A program made the translations under genes and the position numbers. The notes below the pieces were generated by a model. That model saw nothing but the letters and a program-made list of their open reading frames with translations. It was not told where the DNA came from and ran no database searches. 34,071 bases of DNA from Cuniculiplasma sp052315415 (GTDB taxonomy: Archaea > Thermoplasmatota > Thermoplasmata > Thermoplasmatales > Thermoplasmataceae). Numbering within the stretch: position 1 is the stretch's first letter; every line of letters starts with the position of its first letter. The DNA lies in contig JBLSDH010000016.1 of assembly GCA_052315415.1 (NCBI GenBank), positions 1 to 34,071 of the forward strand, written 5' to 3'. This document shows positions 7,257 through 15,970 of the stretch, piece after piece.

Positions 7257-8099
7257 TCAAAATTTAGGCCTGTATTTCATATACAGTTCTTTCATGGCTC
7301 CACTGTCTATATGCGTGTATATCTCCGTAGTTCCTATGTTTGAATGGCCAAGAAGAAGCTGTATAAACCTTATATCTCCTCCGTTTTTCAGAATTTCTGT
7401 TGCAAAAGTATGTCTGAGGGTATGGGGCGTTATTTTCTTCCGAATACCTGCAGCCTGTGATGTCTCCCTTACAATTCTCTCTATTGTTGCTGTATTATAT
7501 TTCCCACCCTTCTGACTTGTGAAGAAGTAAGGTGAGATTCTCCCATATTTTAAATTCTCCTCCCGATATTCCACAAGAGCCTTCACCGTGTCATCATCTA
7601 TAAGAACAATTCTGTCTTTGTCACCCTTACCACTCTCAACCCTTACAGTCTTTTCATTGAGGTCAATATCCTCCACCTTTAAGGAACACATCTCACTGAC
7701 ACGTAGACCTGATGAGAGAAGAAATCTTATTACCGCCCTGTGGAATTTTCCATTTGCAGCCTCAATCAATCTTACCGCCTCTTCATTTGTCAGATAAACC
7801 GGCAGCTTTCTTGATCTTCTAGGGGGTTTTAGATTTTCCGGTGGCCTTATATTCAGTGCCCTATACATATATGTGATAGCCCTCACAGCAAGATACTGGC
7901 TTGACTTGGAATATTTCTTTTCTGTTGCAAGAAAATATTTAAACCTCTCTATTTCTGCCGGATTTATATCACCAGGCCATTTACCGGTGAACTCAAGAAA
8001 TAGTTTGCACAGAAATAGATACTCCTTTTCAGTTGCCCTGCTCTTCATATCGGACATAATTTTTTTTCTTGTAATTTCCAGGGCATCATTAATATTCAT
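7257..8099 (-). CDS. xerA: Tyrosine recombinase XerA
   Basis: A 280-residue tyrosine recombinase that resolves chromosome dimers at dif in archaea. The N-terminal SAM-like core-binding domain covers about residues 5-90. The catalytic residues are all present: Arg133 (SSGLRVSE), Lys158 (GKGDKDR), His226-x-x-Arg229 (HTLRHTF), His252 (LLGHSNIGTT) and nucleophile Tyr261 (TEIYTHI). I choose ATG 8099 (MNINDALEI) because the 31 upstream in-frame residues to 8192 are Lys/Phe-rich and unlike the family, and 8099 gives the usual XerA length. It is transcribed away from prpD. The protein resembles chromosomal XerA of Thermoplasma rather than an element integrase. Confidence 0.92.
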   Translation of the reverse strand: MNINDALEITRKKIMSDMKSRATEKEYLFLCKLFLEFTGKWPGDINPAEIERFKYFLATEKKYSKSSQYLAVRAITYMYRALNIRPPENLKPPRRSRKLPVYLTNEEAVRLIEAANGKFHRAVIRFLLSSGLRVSEMCSLKVEDIDLNEKTVRVESGKGDKDRIVLIDDDTVKALVEYREENLKYGRISPYFFTSQKGGKYNTATIERIVRETSQAAGIRKKITPHTLRHTFATEILKNGGDIRFIQLLLGHSNIGTTEIYTHIDSGAMKELYMKYRPKF

Positions 8100-8196
8100 T
8101 GAATAAAAAAGTAAAACAAGCATAAAAAAATTTCCTGAACAATTTTTCCATATATCAACAAATATATTCTTATGTATTTTCAAAGAATGCACTTCT
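8100..8196. promoter_or_regulatory. Divergent promoter region of xerA and the prp cluster
   Basis: The 97 bases between the two ATGs are AT-rich. AATATATTCT and TATGTATTTT (8161-8180) lie 17-36 bases ahead of the prpD ATG, fitting a leaderless transcript with TATA near -26. A/T runs at 8105-8130 are suited to the xerA promoter on the other strand. No clear operator is seen. Confidence 0.5.
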
Positions 8197-9525
8197 ATGG
8201 ATTCTACAGTAAAAAAAATTTTAGAAATGTCTCACAGACTGAGGAATGGTGGTCTTGAGGAGAAAAATAAGGAAGAAATTAGAAGAAGAATAGCTGACAT
8301 AGTGATCACATCATTTGGTGCCAGGGATTCTGAGCCTGTAAAAATACTTAAAAATACTTTTTCAGGCATAAAGGGAAAAGAGAACGCATCAATTTTTTTC
8401 ACAAAGGAAAAGGTTTCTGTTGATTACGCAACAATGATAAACGGAACAATGACAAGATATCTGGACTATAATGATACATATCTTTCAAAGGAGGCACTTC
8501 ATCCATCTGACAATATACCTCCAATGATAGCACTAGCAGAATCAAGGGATATGAAAATGAAGGATGTGGTGATCTCCTCTGCAGTTGCATATGAAACTGT
8601 TTGTGCACTTTCCGATGCAGTATCAATAAGGGACAGGGGATGGGATCATGTCACCTACATTTCAATTTCATCAGGTGCTGGTCTTGCGACCCTTTTGGAT
8701 TTAGATGATGAAAAATTTGAAAATGCTTTAAATCTCTCAATAAATAATAATGTCAGTATGAGGCAGACAAGGGCTGGGGAGCTGAGCATGTGGAAAGGAG
8801 CAACTGCTGCCAATGCCTGCAGAAACAGTGTTTTCGGAACTTTGCTTGCAGAAAGAGGTTTTACCGGTCCGTCCCCTATATTTGAGGGCGAAATGGGTTT
8901 CTTCAAACAGGTCTCTGGAAATATGTCACTTGATTTTACAAAATCAAGGATTGGGAAGACCATGATAAAGAATTATCCTGTGGAATACCATGCAATGAGC
9001 GCTGCTCAAACATGCTCAGAAATGAGAAACGAAATAAAGGGTGAAATAAAATCAATTGAGGTTGAAACATTTAAGGTTGCACACACAATAATTATTAAGG
9101 ATCCTGAAAAACTAAGACCAAAAACAAAAGAGACTGCAGATCACAGCATGCCATTCATCATAGCATACTCTCTTATTTATGGTGAACCTGTACCCCAATC
9201 ATACAGTGAAAAATACCTGAATGATCAAAAAATATTATCACTTATAGACAAGATGAACTTCAGGGTTACGGAAAGATTCAATGAACTTTATCCTGAGAAA
9301 TTGCCATTTAAAATTATTGTTAAGACGGACAAAGGGAATTTTGAAAGGGAAATGCTATTTCCAAAGGGTCATCACATGGACCCATATTCCTGGGATGATC
9401 TGAGAAAAAAAGCTGAAAGGTCCATGAATGAAGATTCTGCAAGGGAACTGGTGGAATTCTCAAAATCCATGGATAACAGAGATGTCTCTGAGTTTATTGA
9501 GGTGGTAAATAATGTCAAGGCTTAG
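8197..9525 (+). CDS. prpD: MmgE/PrpD family 2-methylcitrate dehydratase
   Basis: This 442-residue protein matches the cofactor-independent MmgE/PrpD family. Recognisable parts include the N-terminal helical region with MINGTMTRYLDYNDTY (the family's conserved N-G...LD-(F/Y)-(D/N)D block) and HPSDNIPPMIALAES. Further on are GELSMWKGATAANACRN (family block S-x-WK-G), a KNYPVEYHAMSAAQT region that fits the substrate pocket, and the C-terminal DHSMPF motif. It dehydrates 2-methylcitrate to 2-methylaconitate/2-methylisocitrate in the methylcitrate cycle. It is the first gene of a three-gene run with prpB (14-base overlap) and the citrate synthase-family gene, which strongly supports this substrate over other family members such as aconitate decarboxylases. 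Confidence 0.9.
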   Translation: MDSTVKKILEMSHRLRNGGLEEKNKEEIRRRIADIVITSFGARDSEPVKILKNTFSGIKGKENASIFFTKEKVSVDYATMINGTMTRYLDYNDTYLSKEALHPSDNIPPMIALAESRDMKMKDVVISSAVAYETVCALSDAVSIRDRGWDHVTYISISSGAGLATLLDLDDEKFENALNLSINNNVSMRQTRAGELSMWKGATAANACRNSVFGTLLAERGFTGPSPIFEGEMGFFKQVSGNMSLDFTKSRIGKTMIKNYPVEYHAMSAAQTCSEMRNEIKGEIKSIEVETFKVAHTIIIKDPEKLRPKTKETADHSMPFIIAYSLIYGEPVPQSYSEKYLNDQKILSLIDKMNFRVTERFNELYPEKLPFKIIVKTDKGNFEREMLFPKGHHMDPYSWDDLRKKAERSMNEDSARELVEFSKSMDNRDVSEFIEVVNNVKA

Positions 9526-10408
9526 GGACAATAAAAATTTAGGCCCCTCTGCTCTAAGAAGAATGATGAAAGATGGCATAGTGGTGGCTCCTGGTCTCTT
9601 TGGTGGAATGGGTGCAATAATAGCTGAAAGAACGGGATTTAAGGCAGGATATCTTTCCGGCTCCCAGATTGCTGCATACATGGGAATGCCGGATCTTTCA
9701 ATTACAACACTAAGTGAGGTAGAAAGGGAAGTAAGGAATATAACGAGAATATCAAGCCTTCCACTCATAGTTGATGCAGATACTGGTTTCGGAGAGTCAA
9801 TAAACGTGGAAAGAACAGTCATTGAACTTGAAAGTGCCGGTGCATCAGCAATACATATTGAAGATCAGGTTATGCCAAAAAAATGTGGTCATCTTAAGGG
9901 TAAGGAACTGGTATCTCTGGACGATATGGTAATGAAAATAAAAGCGGCTGTTTCAGCAAGAAAAAATAATGATTTTATTATAATAGCAAGAACAGATGCA
10001 AGAGCCCTGGAGGGCATAGACGGTGCACTTTCAAGATCAAGGGAATATATTTCTGCAGGGGCAGATTGCATTTTCATAGAGGCCCTTGAAACAAAAGATG
10101 AGTTCATTGAGTTCAGAAAGAAGACAAATGCATTTTTACTTGCAAACATGACTGAGTATGGTAAATCACCATTGCTTTCGGTAAGAGAGCTTGAGGACAT
10201 AGGATATAACATTGTAATATTCCCTCTTACTGCATTCAGAACAGCTTTGAAGGCAATGGAGTTGGCATATTCCCAGCTTAAAGAAAAAGGGACGCAAGCT
10301 GGGTTTTTAAATGAAATAATGACTCGCCAACACTTTTATGACCTGATAGGATACGGCGAGTACGAAGAAGAGGATGTCTCTCTTTCAAAAAGGAGGTATG
10401 ATCAATGA
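9512..10408 (+). CDS. prpB: 2-methylisocitrate lyase
   Basis: This 298-residue protein is a member of the isocitrate lyase/PEP mutase superfamily. It shows the metal-binding and substrate-contact stretches (VAPGLFGGMGAIIAERTGFKA; VDADTGFGES) and the catalytic-loop cysteine motif KKCGH (about residues 123-127), typical of methylisocitrate lyases. IIARTDAR follows, as in the family. It splits 2-methylisocitrate into pyruvate and succinate. ATG 9512 overlaps the end of prpD by 14 bases, and GAGGTGG about 10 bases upstream can serve as ribosome site. Its TGA overlaps the next ATG. Family members for oxaloacetate decarboxylation look similar, but the gene context favours PrpB. Confidence 0.9.
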   Translation: MSRLRDNKNLGPSALRRMMKDGIVVAPGLFGGMGAIIAERTGFKAGYLSGSQIAAYMGMPDLSITTLSEVEREVRNITRISSLPLIVDADTGFGESINVERTVIELESAGASAIHIEDQVMPKKCGHLKGKELVSLDDMVMKIKAAVSARKNNDFIIIARTDARALEGIDGALSRSREYISAGADCIFIEALETKDEFIEFRKKTNAFLLANMTEYGKSPLLSVRELEDIGYNIVIFPLTAFRTALKAMELAYSQLKEKGTQAGFLNEIMTRQHFYDLIGYGEYEEEDVSLSKRRYDQ

Positions 10409-11466
10409 CTGAAGAAATAACTGTTCCAAAGGGACTGGCAAATGTTGTTGTGGATAGTACTTCAATTGCAACAACCGGTTCATCTGGCCATCTTCTTTAC
10501 AGGGGATACAGGGCCATAGATATTGCTGAAAAGAAAAAATTTGAGGATGCTGCATTTTTAATTGTGAATGGAAGATTACCTGATGAAAAGGAAAGAAACC
10601 AGTTCACTGAATCATTAATGAAACAGATGTCTCTGGATTCAACATTTATAAATGTTATCAGGGATATAAAGGAAAAGGATATAATGAGAAATATAAGAAC
10701 CCTGGTATCAGCATATCATTACAGATCAAATGATGTTGATGACCTCTTCCTTGAGATGGAAGGAAAACTTCCAGTGTTTTCAGTTTACACCTCAATGATA
10801 TATGACGGAAAAAATATAGAAAATTTTTCCGGCGATGGTTTTTCTGATGCTTTTTTCCGGAAGATCGGTAAAAAGATTGAATTTTCAAGATCATATGAAA
10901 AACTCATGATACTTTACATGGAGCACGAATTTAATGCATCAACATTTGCCTTGAGGGTTGCAGCATCAACCCTTACTGATCCTGTTTCAGCAGTTACGGC
11001 AGCTCTTGCAACACTTAAAGGACCTCTGCATGGAGGTGCAAATTCAGAGGTACTATCTTACCTTGGAAGCATACATAGCAGAGATGACGCAAAAAATTAT
11101 GTTGAGCAATCTCTATCATCGGGTAAGAAAATTATGGGCTTCGGGCACAGGGTTTACAAGAAGAAAGATCCACGGGCCCAGTTTGTTAAATCTGAATTGC
11201 AAAAAATAGCTCCGGATCACGAAAAATTCAAGGCTGCAACATATGTTGAAGAATATATGTTTGAGAAGAAAGGCATTCCCGCAAACGTTGACCTTTATGC
11301 GGCTGTTCTCATGGATTATCTTGGGATAGAGGAGAAATACTACCTGCCAGTTTTTGCGTGTTCCAGAATTTTCGGGTGGCATGCACACTATAAGGAACAG
11401 GTTGAAAACAACAAGTTAATAAGGCCGGCCGCTCAGTATATAGGGCCTGAGGAAAGAGACCTTTAA
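10405..11466 (+). CDS. prpC: Citrate synthase family; 2-methylcitrate synthase likely
   Basis: This 353-residue protein is a short (archaeal/Gram-positive type) citrate synthase. Visible hallmarks are the opening GLANVVVDSTSI and YRGY, the first catalytic-His region LHGGANSEVL, the GFGHRVYKKKDPRA block carrying the second catalytic His, and the C-terminal NVDLYAAVLMDYLG with the catalytic Asp. It joins an acyl-CoA to oxaloacetate. Position as the third gene with prpD and prpB suggests propionyl-CoA as a main substrate, although many archaeal enzymes accept both acetyl- and propionyl-CoA. A strong ribosome site AGGAGGT (10391-10397) precedes the ATG, which shares ATGA with the prpB stop. If it is the only synthase in the genome it may also serve the TCA cycle. 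Confidence 0.88.
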   Translation: MTEEITVPKGLANVVVDSTSIATTGSSGHLLYRGYRAIDIAEKKKFEDAAFLIVNGRLPDEKERNQFTESLMKQMSLDSTFINVIRDIKEKDIMRNIRTLVSAYHYRSNDVDDLFLEMEGKLPVFSVYTSMIYDGKNIENFSGDGFSDAFFRKIGKKIEFSRSYEKLMILYMEHEFNASTFALRVAASTLTDPVSAVTAALATLKGPLHGGANSEVLSYLGSIHSRDDAKNYVEQSLSSGKKIMGFGHRVYKKKDPRAQFVKSELQKIAPDHEKFKAATYVEEYMFEKKGIPANVDLYAAVLMDYLGIEEKYYLPVFACSRIFGWHAHYKEQVENNKLIRPAAQYIGPEERDL

Positions 11467-11535
11467 AATTTTAAATACTTTATCTTACAAAATTCATGGC
11501 AATAGCATATTTACCCATGTGGATTATGGTAAATT
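11467..11535 (+). promoter_or_regulatory. Promoter region of the mcm operon
   Basis: These 69 AT-rich bases separate prpC from mcm. TTTTAAATACTTTA (about 11469-11482) and GCATATTTA (about 11505-11513, 23-31 bases ahead of the ATG) are TATA candidates; the second fits leaderless transcription. The T-runs just after the prpC stop may also end the upstream transcript. Confidence 0.4.
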
Positions 11536-13695
11536 ATGACAGAAGACATGCTTGATGGAAATGGTGGAATAATATGGACTCAGTCCGAAATTGAGGAAAA
11601 ATGGAGCCACTTTTTCCAGGATTACGGATATTATTCTGATCTTACAAAAATAAGCATGCATTATCCACAGGAGAGATCACTATACATATCATACAGCAGA
11701 CTTGAGGAATATGATGAGGATTTCGCAATATTCGTATTAGAGAATGCCAACATAGCCTTGGAAAGTGCAAGAAACCTTCTGAGAAAATACATATCGGAGA
11801 AAGGCACTAATTATTCATTTTTAAACGACAACTCAATAATAATAAATCTAAGAATTCAGGATCTTCCTGAGGATATTAAACTAAACATAAGGGACATCAG
11901 GAGTACACATGTTGGGAAAATAATCAGTGTATCAGGCATAATAAGAAAAAATACAGAGGTGATGCCAAGGCTTTACAATGCAGCATTCCAGTGCATATAC
12001 TGTGATGAGGTAACATATACACTTCAAAAGAAAGGGAAGCAGGAATCACCTGAAAGATGCAGAAACGATTTATGCCCATCAAATTCTAAGGAATCACTGA
12101 GGTCAAAATTCAAACTTGTACCAGAGATCTCAGAATTCATAGATACCCAGAAGATTGAGATACAGGAAAATCCAGAAAGCATTAGTGGTGGTTCACAGCC
12201 ATTGAGATTAACCGCCATCATCGAGGACGACATAGCAGGAAAACTGTTCCCAGGAGACAGAGTTTCACTTGATGGAATTCTTATGGCAGAACAGAAGATG
12301 TACTCTGGAAATCCCCTTACAGAATTCTCAATCTACCTTTATGTGATGAATTTCACAAGGACCACTCAGGAACTGGATGAGGTGGAGATAACTCCTGAGG
12401 ATGAAGAGGAGATCAAAAGACTGTCAAAGGAACCTGACGTGATTAAATTATTATCAAAATCAATTGCGCCATCCATTTATGACCATGATGAGATAAAAAC
12501 AACTCTTGTTCTTCAGATGTTTGGAGGAGTAAGAAAAACAAACAGGGACGGAATGAAGCTAAGGGGTGACATTCACGTCCTGATAATCGGTGATCCTGGT
12601 ACTGCCAAATCACAGTTTTTAAGATACATGGCGGATATCAGCCCAAGGGCAGTTATGGCCATAGGTAAAGGGGCCAGCGCAGCTGGTTTAACGGCAGCTG
12701 CAGTAAGGGATGAATTTGGGGAGGGTCGCTGGACTCTGGAAGCGGGAGCGCTTGTTCTTGCTGATAACGGTTTTGTGGCTCTTGACGAACTTGATAAGAT
12801 GGACGAAAAGGATACTTCATCAATGCATGAGGCAATGGAACAGCAGACAGTTACAATTTCAAAAGCAGGAATAATGGCCACACTGAGATCAAGGTGTTCA
12901 ATACTCGCAGCAGCAAATCCGAAGGATGGGCGTTTTAATGAAAATGAAAACGCGCTTAAACAGATAGATTTTCCATTTCCTCTCATATCAAGATTTGATG
13001 TTATATTTAAGTTGGTTGACATTCCTGAGATGGAAAGGGATTCCAATCTAGCACAGCACGTACTTTACGTTCACAGAATGGGAGAGGTTTTCAGCAGTAT
13101 GGAAGCAAAGAACTTATCTGCAGATATAAAGGAAGAGCAGAACATAATACCTCCTATAGACAGGGAAATGATCAGGAAATATGTAGCATATGCAAAGAGG
13201 AACATAATACCAAAAATGTCCGATGAGGCAATTCGATACATCAGAGAGGAATATGTAAGATTGAGAATGGAGGGGACAAGGGTGGGAAAATATATATCTG
13301 TGCCAATCACCACAAGGCAGCTTGAATCTGCAATAAGGCTTTCAGAAGCAGCCGCAAAAGCGAGACTTTCTGAGATTGTTACACTGGACGATGCAATTCT
13401 TGGGTTCTCAATTATCAGGTATTACATGACAAAACTTTCACCTGATGAAAAGCCAGATGCAGACTTTATTATGACAGGAAAAAACGCATCAATAAGGGCA
13501 GACTTGGAAACAATGACAGATATTTTCAAAGAGCTTAAAAGGAAAAAACAAGGGATGATGATAAAGGAGAGCGAATTCTTGAACGAATGCGTAAAAAGCG
13601 GTCTTGACAAATCAAGGGTCACAAATCTTCTCAAAGAGGCAATTGAGACCGGAATATTTTTCAGACCTGGAAACGGAGAGATAGAACTTACATGA
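11536..13695 (+). CDS. mcm: MCM replicative helicase
   Basis: This 719-residue MCM protein unwinds DNA at replication forks as a hexamer. The N-terminal OB domain has a zinc ribbon (Cys153, Cys156, Cys175, Cys180: CIYC...CRNDLC). The AAA+ core shows Walker A GDPGTAKSQ (about residues 353-361), Walker B LDELDKM (about 416) and the arginine finger SRFD (about 485-488). A C-terminal winged helix (about 655-715, KESEFLNECVKSGLDKSRVTNLL) closes the protein. It is full length for archaeal MCM, with no intein. It is the first gene of an operon with a DUF424 gene (ATGA overlap) and ubiE. The Orc1/Cdc6-like gene in this window is 10 kb away, in a different context. Confidence 0.97.
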   Translation: MTEDMLDGNGGIIWTQSEIEEKWSHFFQDYGYYSDLTKISMHYPQERSLYISYSRLEEYDEDFAIFVLENANIALESARNLLRKYISEKGTNYSFLNDNSIIINLRIQDLPEDIKLNIRDIRSTHVGKIISVSGIIRKNTEVMPRLYNAAFQCIYCDEVTYTLQKKGKQESPERCRNDLCPSNSKESLRSKFKLVPEISEFIDTQKIEIQENPESISGGSQPLRLTAIIEDDIAGKLFPGDRVSLDGILMAEQKMYSGNPLTEFSIYLYVMNFTRTTQELDEVEITPEDEEEIKRLSKEPDVIKLLSKSIAPSIYDHDEIKTTLVLQMFGGVRKTNRDGMKLRGDIHVLIIGDPGTAKSQFLRYMADISPRAVMAIGKGASAAGLTAAAVRDEFGEGRWTLEAGALVLADNGFVALDELDKMDEKDTSSMHEAMEQQTVTISKAGIMATLRSRCSILAAANPKDGRFNENENALKQIDFPFPLISRFDVIFKLVDIPEMERDSNLAQHVLYVHRMGEVFSSMEAKNLSADIKEEQNIIPPIDREMIRKYVAYAKRNIIPKMSDEAIRYIREEYVRLRMEGTRVGKYISVPITTRQLESAIRLSEAAAKARLSEIVTLDDAILGFSIIRYYMTKLSPDEKPDADFIMTGKNASIRADLETMTDIFKELKRKKQGMMIKESEFLNECVKSGLDKSRVTNLLKEAIETGIFFRPGNGEIELT

Positions 13696-14000
13696 AATCT
13701 GGCGTTTCTGTTAAAATAGTTAGCATAAGGGGTGAAAACATGATGGCAGCCGCTGACCTGGAAATAATAGGTGTTAACCTGAAATCAGGAAAACTTCATC
13801 TCTATGTGGATCCAAAATATTATGGAAACACAGAGGTTACATGGGAATTTTTTGATGAATCACTGGCCCTATGCTCTATTGGAAATTTTGTGGGAAAAAA
13901 GGTGGTTGAAAGATGCATTAAACTGGGGTTTGTTGACAAAGAAAACATTCTTTACATTCAGGATGTCCCCCACGCCCAGTATGCAAGGATGTTGAGGTAA
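13692..14000 (+). CDS. DUF424 family protein
   Basis: A 102-residue small archaeal protein of the DUF424 family. The visible family pattern is the N-terminal VSIRGENMMAAADLEIIG, followed by KLHLYVDPKYYG, then IGNFVGKKVVERCIKLGFVDKENILYIQDVPHAQ; the closing VPHAQ is the family's most conserved part. The biochemical role is not established; members often occur near translation or replication genes. ATG 13692 overlaps the mcm stop as ATGA, so it is probably coupled to mcm. Internal ATGs at 13740 and 13743 are less likely because they remove the first strand. Confidence 0.85.
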   Translation: MKSGVSVKIVSIRGENMMAAADLEIIGVNLKSGKLHLYVDPKYYGNTEVTWEFFDESLALCSIGNFVGKKVVERCIKLGFVDKENILYIQDVPHAQYARMLR

Positions 14001-14002
14001 GT

Positions 14003-14668
14003 ATGGAAGTAAAAGAAAGTCTGGTGAGAGGGGTATTTAACTCCATCAGTGATAAATATGATCTCATAGATTCAATAATGAGCCTGGGCATGGATGGCCT
14101 GTGGCGAAAAAAGGTTGTTGATCTGATGAACCTTGGAAACAACATGCAGGTTCTTGACAGTGGTGCAGGATCAGGAAAGGTGTCAGAGGAGATATTGAAA
14201 AGGGCCAATGTGAAAATAGATGCAGTGGATATAACCTCATCAATGTTCAGGTTAAAAAATAAAAGTATAAAATTTCATGAGGCATCTGCAGAAAATCTTC
14301 CTTTCCAAGGAGAAATTTTTGACAGGGCAGTGTCATGTTTCCTCACAAGAAATCTTTATTCTGTGAGTTCTTACCTGCATGAGGTATACAGAACTTTGAA
14401 GCCTGGGGGAATTTTTTGCAATCTTGACATCTACGATCCGGGGAGGAGTTTCATAGCTCCCCTGTTCAGGGTATACTTTTACAATATGATTCCAAAAATA
14501 ATGGATAAAATAACGTATTCCAAATCATATTCATATCTTGCAAGATCGGTTAAAAATTTTATCTCTCCTCAGAAAATGACAGAGCTGCTGAAAAATGAGG
14601 GGTTTAAAAATATAAATGTGTATAGACTGGCCGGAGGAACAGTTTACATTCATAAAGCAATAAAATAA
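14003..14668 (+). CDS. UbiE/MenG-type quinone methyltransferase
   Basis: This 221-residue class I SAM-dependent methyltransferase has the UbiE/COQ5 opening VRGVFNSISDKYDLIDSIMSLGMDGLWRKKVV. Motif I is QVLDSGAGSGKVSEE, followed by VDITSSM and the family block AENLPFQGEIFDRAVSCF. YRTLKPGGIF corresponds to motif III. It probably C-methylates a demethylmenaquinone-type ring in the membrane respiratory quinone pathway, as thermoplasmatal archaea contain mena- and thermoplasmaquinones. The exact quinone is an inference. It follows the DUF424 gene after two bases and ends the mcm operon. Confidence 0.85.
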   Translation: MEVKESLVRGVFNSISDKYDLIDSIMSLGMDGLWRKKVVDLMNLGNNMQVLDSGAGSGKVSEEILKRANVKIDAVDITSSMFRLKNKSIKFHEASAENLPFQGEIFDRAVSCFLTRNLYSVSSYLHEVYRTLKPGGIFCNLDIYDPGRSFIAPLFRVYFYNMIPKIMDKITYSKSYSYLARSVKNFISPQKMTELLKNEGFKNINVYRLAGGTVYIHKAIK

Positions 14669-14722
14669 TTTATGAACGATTAATTACAATAATGTATAAA
14701 TAATATCATTAGATATACCTGT
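14669..14722 (+). promoter_or_regulatory. Promoter of the trp operon
   Basis: TATAAATAAT lies at 14695-14704, about 28 bases ahead of the trpB2 ATG (14723), the distance expected for a leaderless archaeal mRNA. There is no ribosome site before that ATG, in agreement. No leader peptide or attenuator hairpin is visible, so regulation would have to act at the promoter. Confidence 0.65.
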
Positions 14723-15970
14723 ATGCTTAAAATCACAGGAACAGACATCATACCGGAGAAATGGTATAACATTGTACCGGATCTTCCTGAACAGTTGTCT
14801 CCTCCAAGGGATGCATTTACCGATTTTTCATCAATTGACCTATTGAATAGAATTCTTCCAAAAGAGGTAATGAGGCAGGAGTTTACTGCTTCAAGATATG
14901 AAACAATACCTCAGGAAGTCATAGACCAGTACATACAGATAGGAAGACCAACACCACTTATAAGGGCAAAAAATCTTGAGGTAAAACTGAAGTTCAGGGG
15001 AAAAATATTTTTCAAATACGAGGGAGCAACAGCAACAGGCTCTCATAAAATCAATACAGCTCTGCCACAGGCATATTATGCTGCAAATGAGGGTTTCGAA
15101 GGCGTTGTGACTGAAACAGGTGCGGGCCAATGGGGTACTGCCACGGCCCTTTCAGCCTCACTTAACGGCCTTAAGGCTAAGGTTTTCATGGTAAGGATTA
15201 GTTATTTACAGAAGCCAGGAAGAAAAACTGTTATGAATATGTACGGTGCTGAGGTAGTACCAAGCCCATCATCATTGACTGAGATTGGCAGGAATTTTCT
15301 AAAAAAGGATGAAAATCACCCCGGTTCCCTGGGAATAGCAATAAGTGAGGCTGTTCAGTCCTCACTTGACAGTGGATACAGATACCTCATGGGAAGCGTT
15401 GAAAATGCAGTTATAACACATCAGTCAGTTATCGGCCTTGAAACATTAAAACAGATGGAAATAATTGGAGAAGAAGCAGACACTCTTATAGGATGTGTGG
15501 GTGGAGGGAGTAACTTTTCAGGTTTTGCTTTTCCATTTTATGGTAAAAATGTTGAGATGATCGCATCAGCATCGTCCGAAGTTCCCAAGTTCTCAAAGGG
15601 CAAATACGGTTATGATTTTATAGATACAGGAAAGATACTTCCTCAGTTTAGGATGTATTCCCTTGGTGCAGATTTCATACCCCCTCCAATCTATTCTGGA
15701 GGATTAAGGTACCACGGTGTGGCCCCTGCCCTTTCAATGCTGATCAAAAAAGGAATTGTAAAAACTGATGAGGTTGACGAGGAGAAGAGCAGGTCTGCAA
15801 TGAAAATGTTTGCCAACACACAGGGGATAATCCCTGCACCGGAATCATCACATGCTATTGCAACAGCAATAGACTATTGCAGGAATCCAGAAAATGAGGG
15901 TAAAACTGTGATAATTAATGTAAGCGGTCATGGACTGCTCGATCTTTCTGCAGTGGAGAAGGCAATATGA
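14723..15970 (+). CDS. trpB2: Tryptophan synthase beta chain, TrpB2 type
   Basis: This 415-residue PLP enzyme condenses indole and serine to tryptophan. It carries TrpB2 marks: the long N-terminus (MLKITGTDIIPEKWYNIVPDLP), RPTPLIRAKNLE, the PLP-lysine motif GSHKINTA (Lys about 109), and ETGAGQWGTA where TrpB1 enzymes have GAGQHG. The PLP phosphate is held by GCVGGGSNFSG. TrpB2 enzymes may be lone indole salvage enzymes. Here the gene sits directly before trpA with ATGA overlap, which is typical of the TrpB2a subgroup that works with TrpA. It opens the trp operon. Confidence 0.95.
   Translation: MLKITGTDIIPEKWYNIVPDLPEQLSPPRDAFTDFSSIDLLNRILPKEVMRQEFTASRYETIPQEVIDQYIQIGRPTPLIRAKNLEVKLKFRGKIFFKYEGATATGSHKINTALPQAYYAANEGFEGVVTETGAGQWGTATALSASLNGLKAKVFMVRISYLQKPGRKTVMNMYGAEVVPSPSSLTEIGRNFLKKDENHPGSLGIAISEAVQSSLDSGYRYLMGSVENAVITHQSVIGLETLKQMEIIGEEADTLIGCVGGGSNFSGFAFPFYGKNVEMIASASSEVPKFSKGKYGYDFIDTGKILPQFRMYSLGADFIPPPIYSGGLRYHGVAPALSMLIKKGIVKTDEVDEEKSRSAMKMFANTQGIIPAPESSHAIATAIDYCRNPENEGKTVIINVSGHGLLDLSAVEKAI

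Noticed and set aside
8100..8192. N-terminal extension of XerA to 8192
   Set aside because: The extra 31 residues are Lys/Phe/Leu-rich, unlike the family, and would occupy the promoter region shared with prpD.
12573..13046. Long open frame antisense to mcm
   Set aside because: It lies entirely opposite conserved MCM coding sequence and shows no promoter, ribosome site or family motif; the same holds for the other long antisense frames over prp, trp and pyk genes.
14669..14722. Trp leader peptide and attenuator
   Set aside because: The interval is only 54 bases, the TATA position predicts a leaderless mRNA, and no Trp-codon-rich frame or alternative hairpins are visible.
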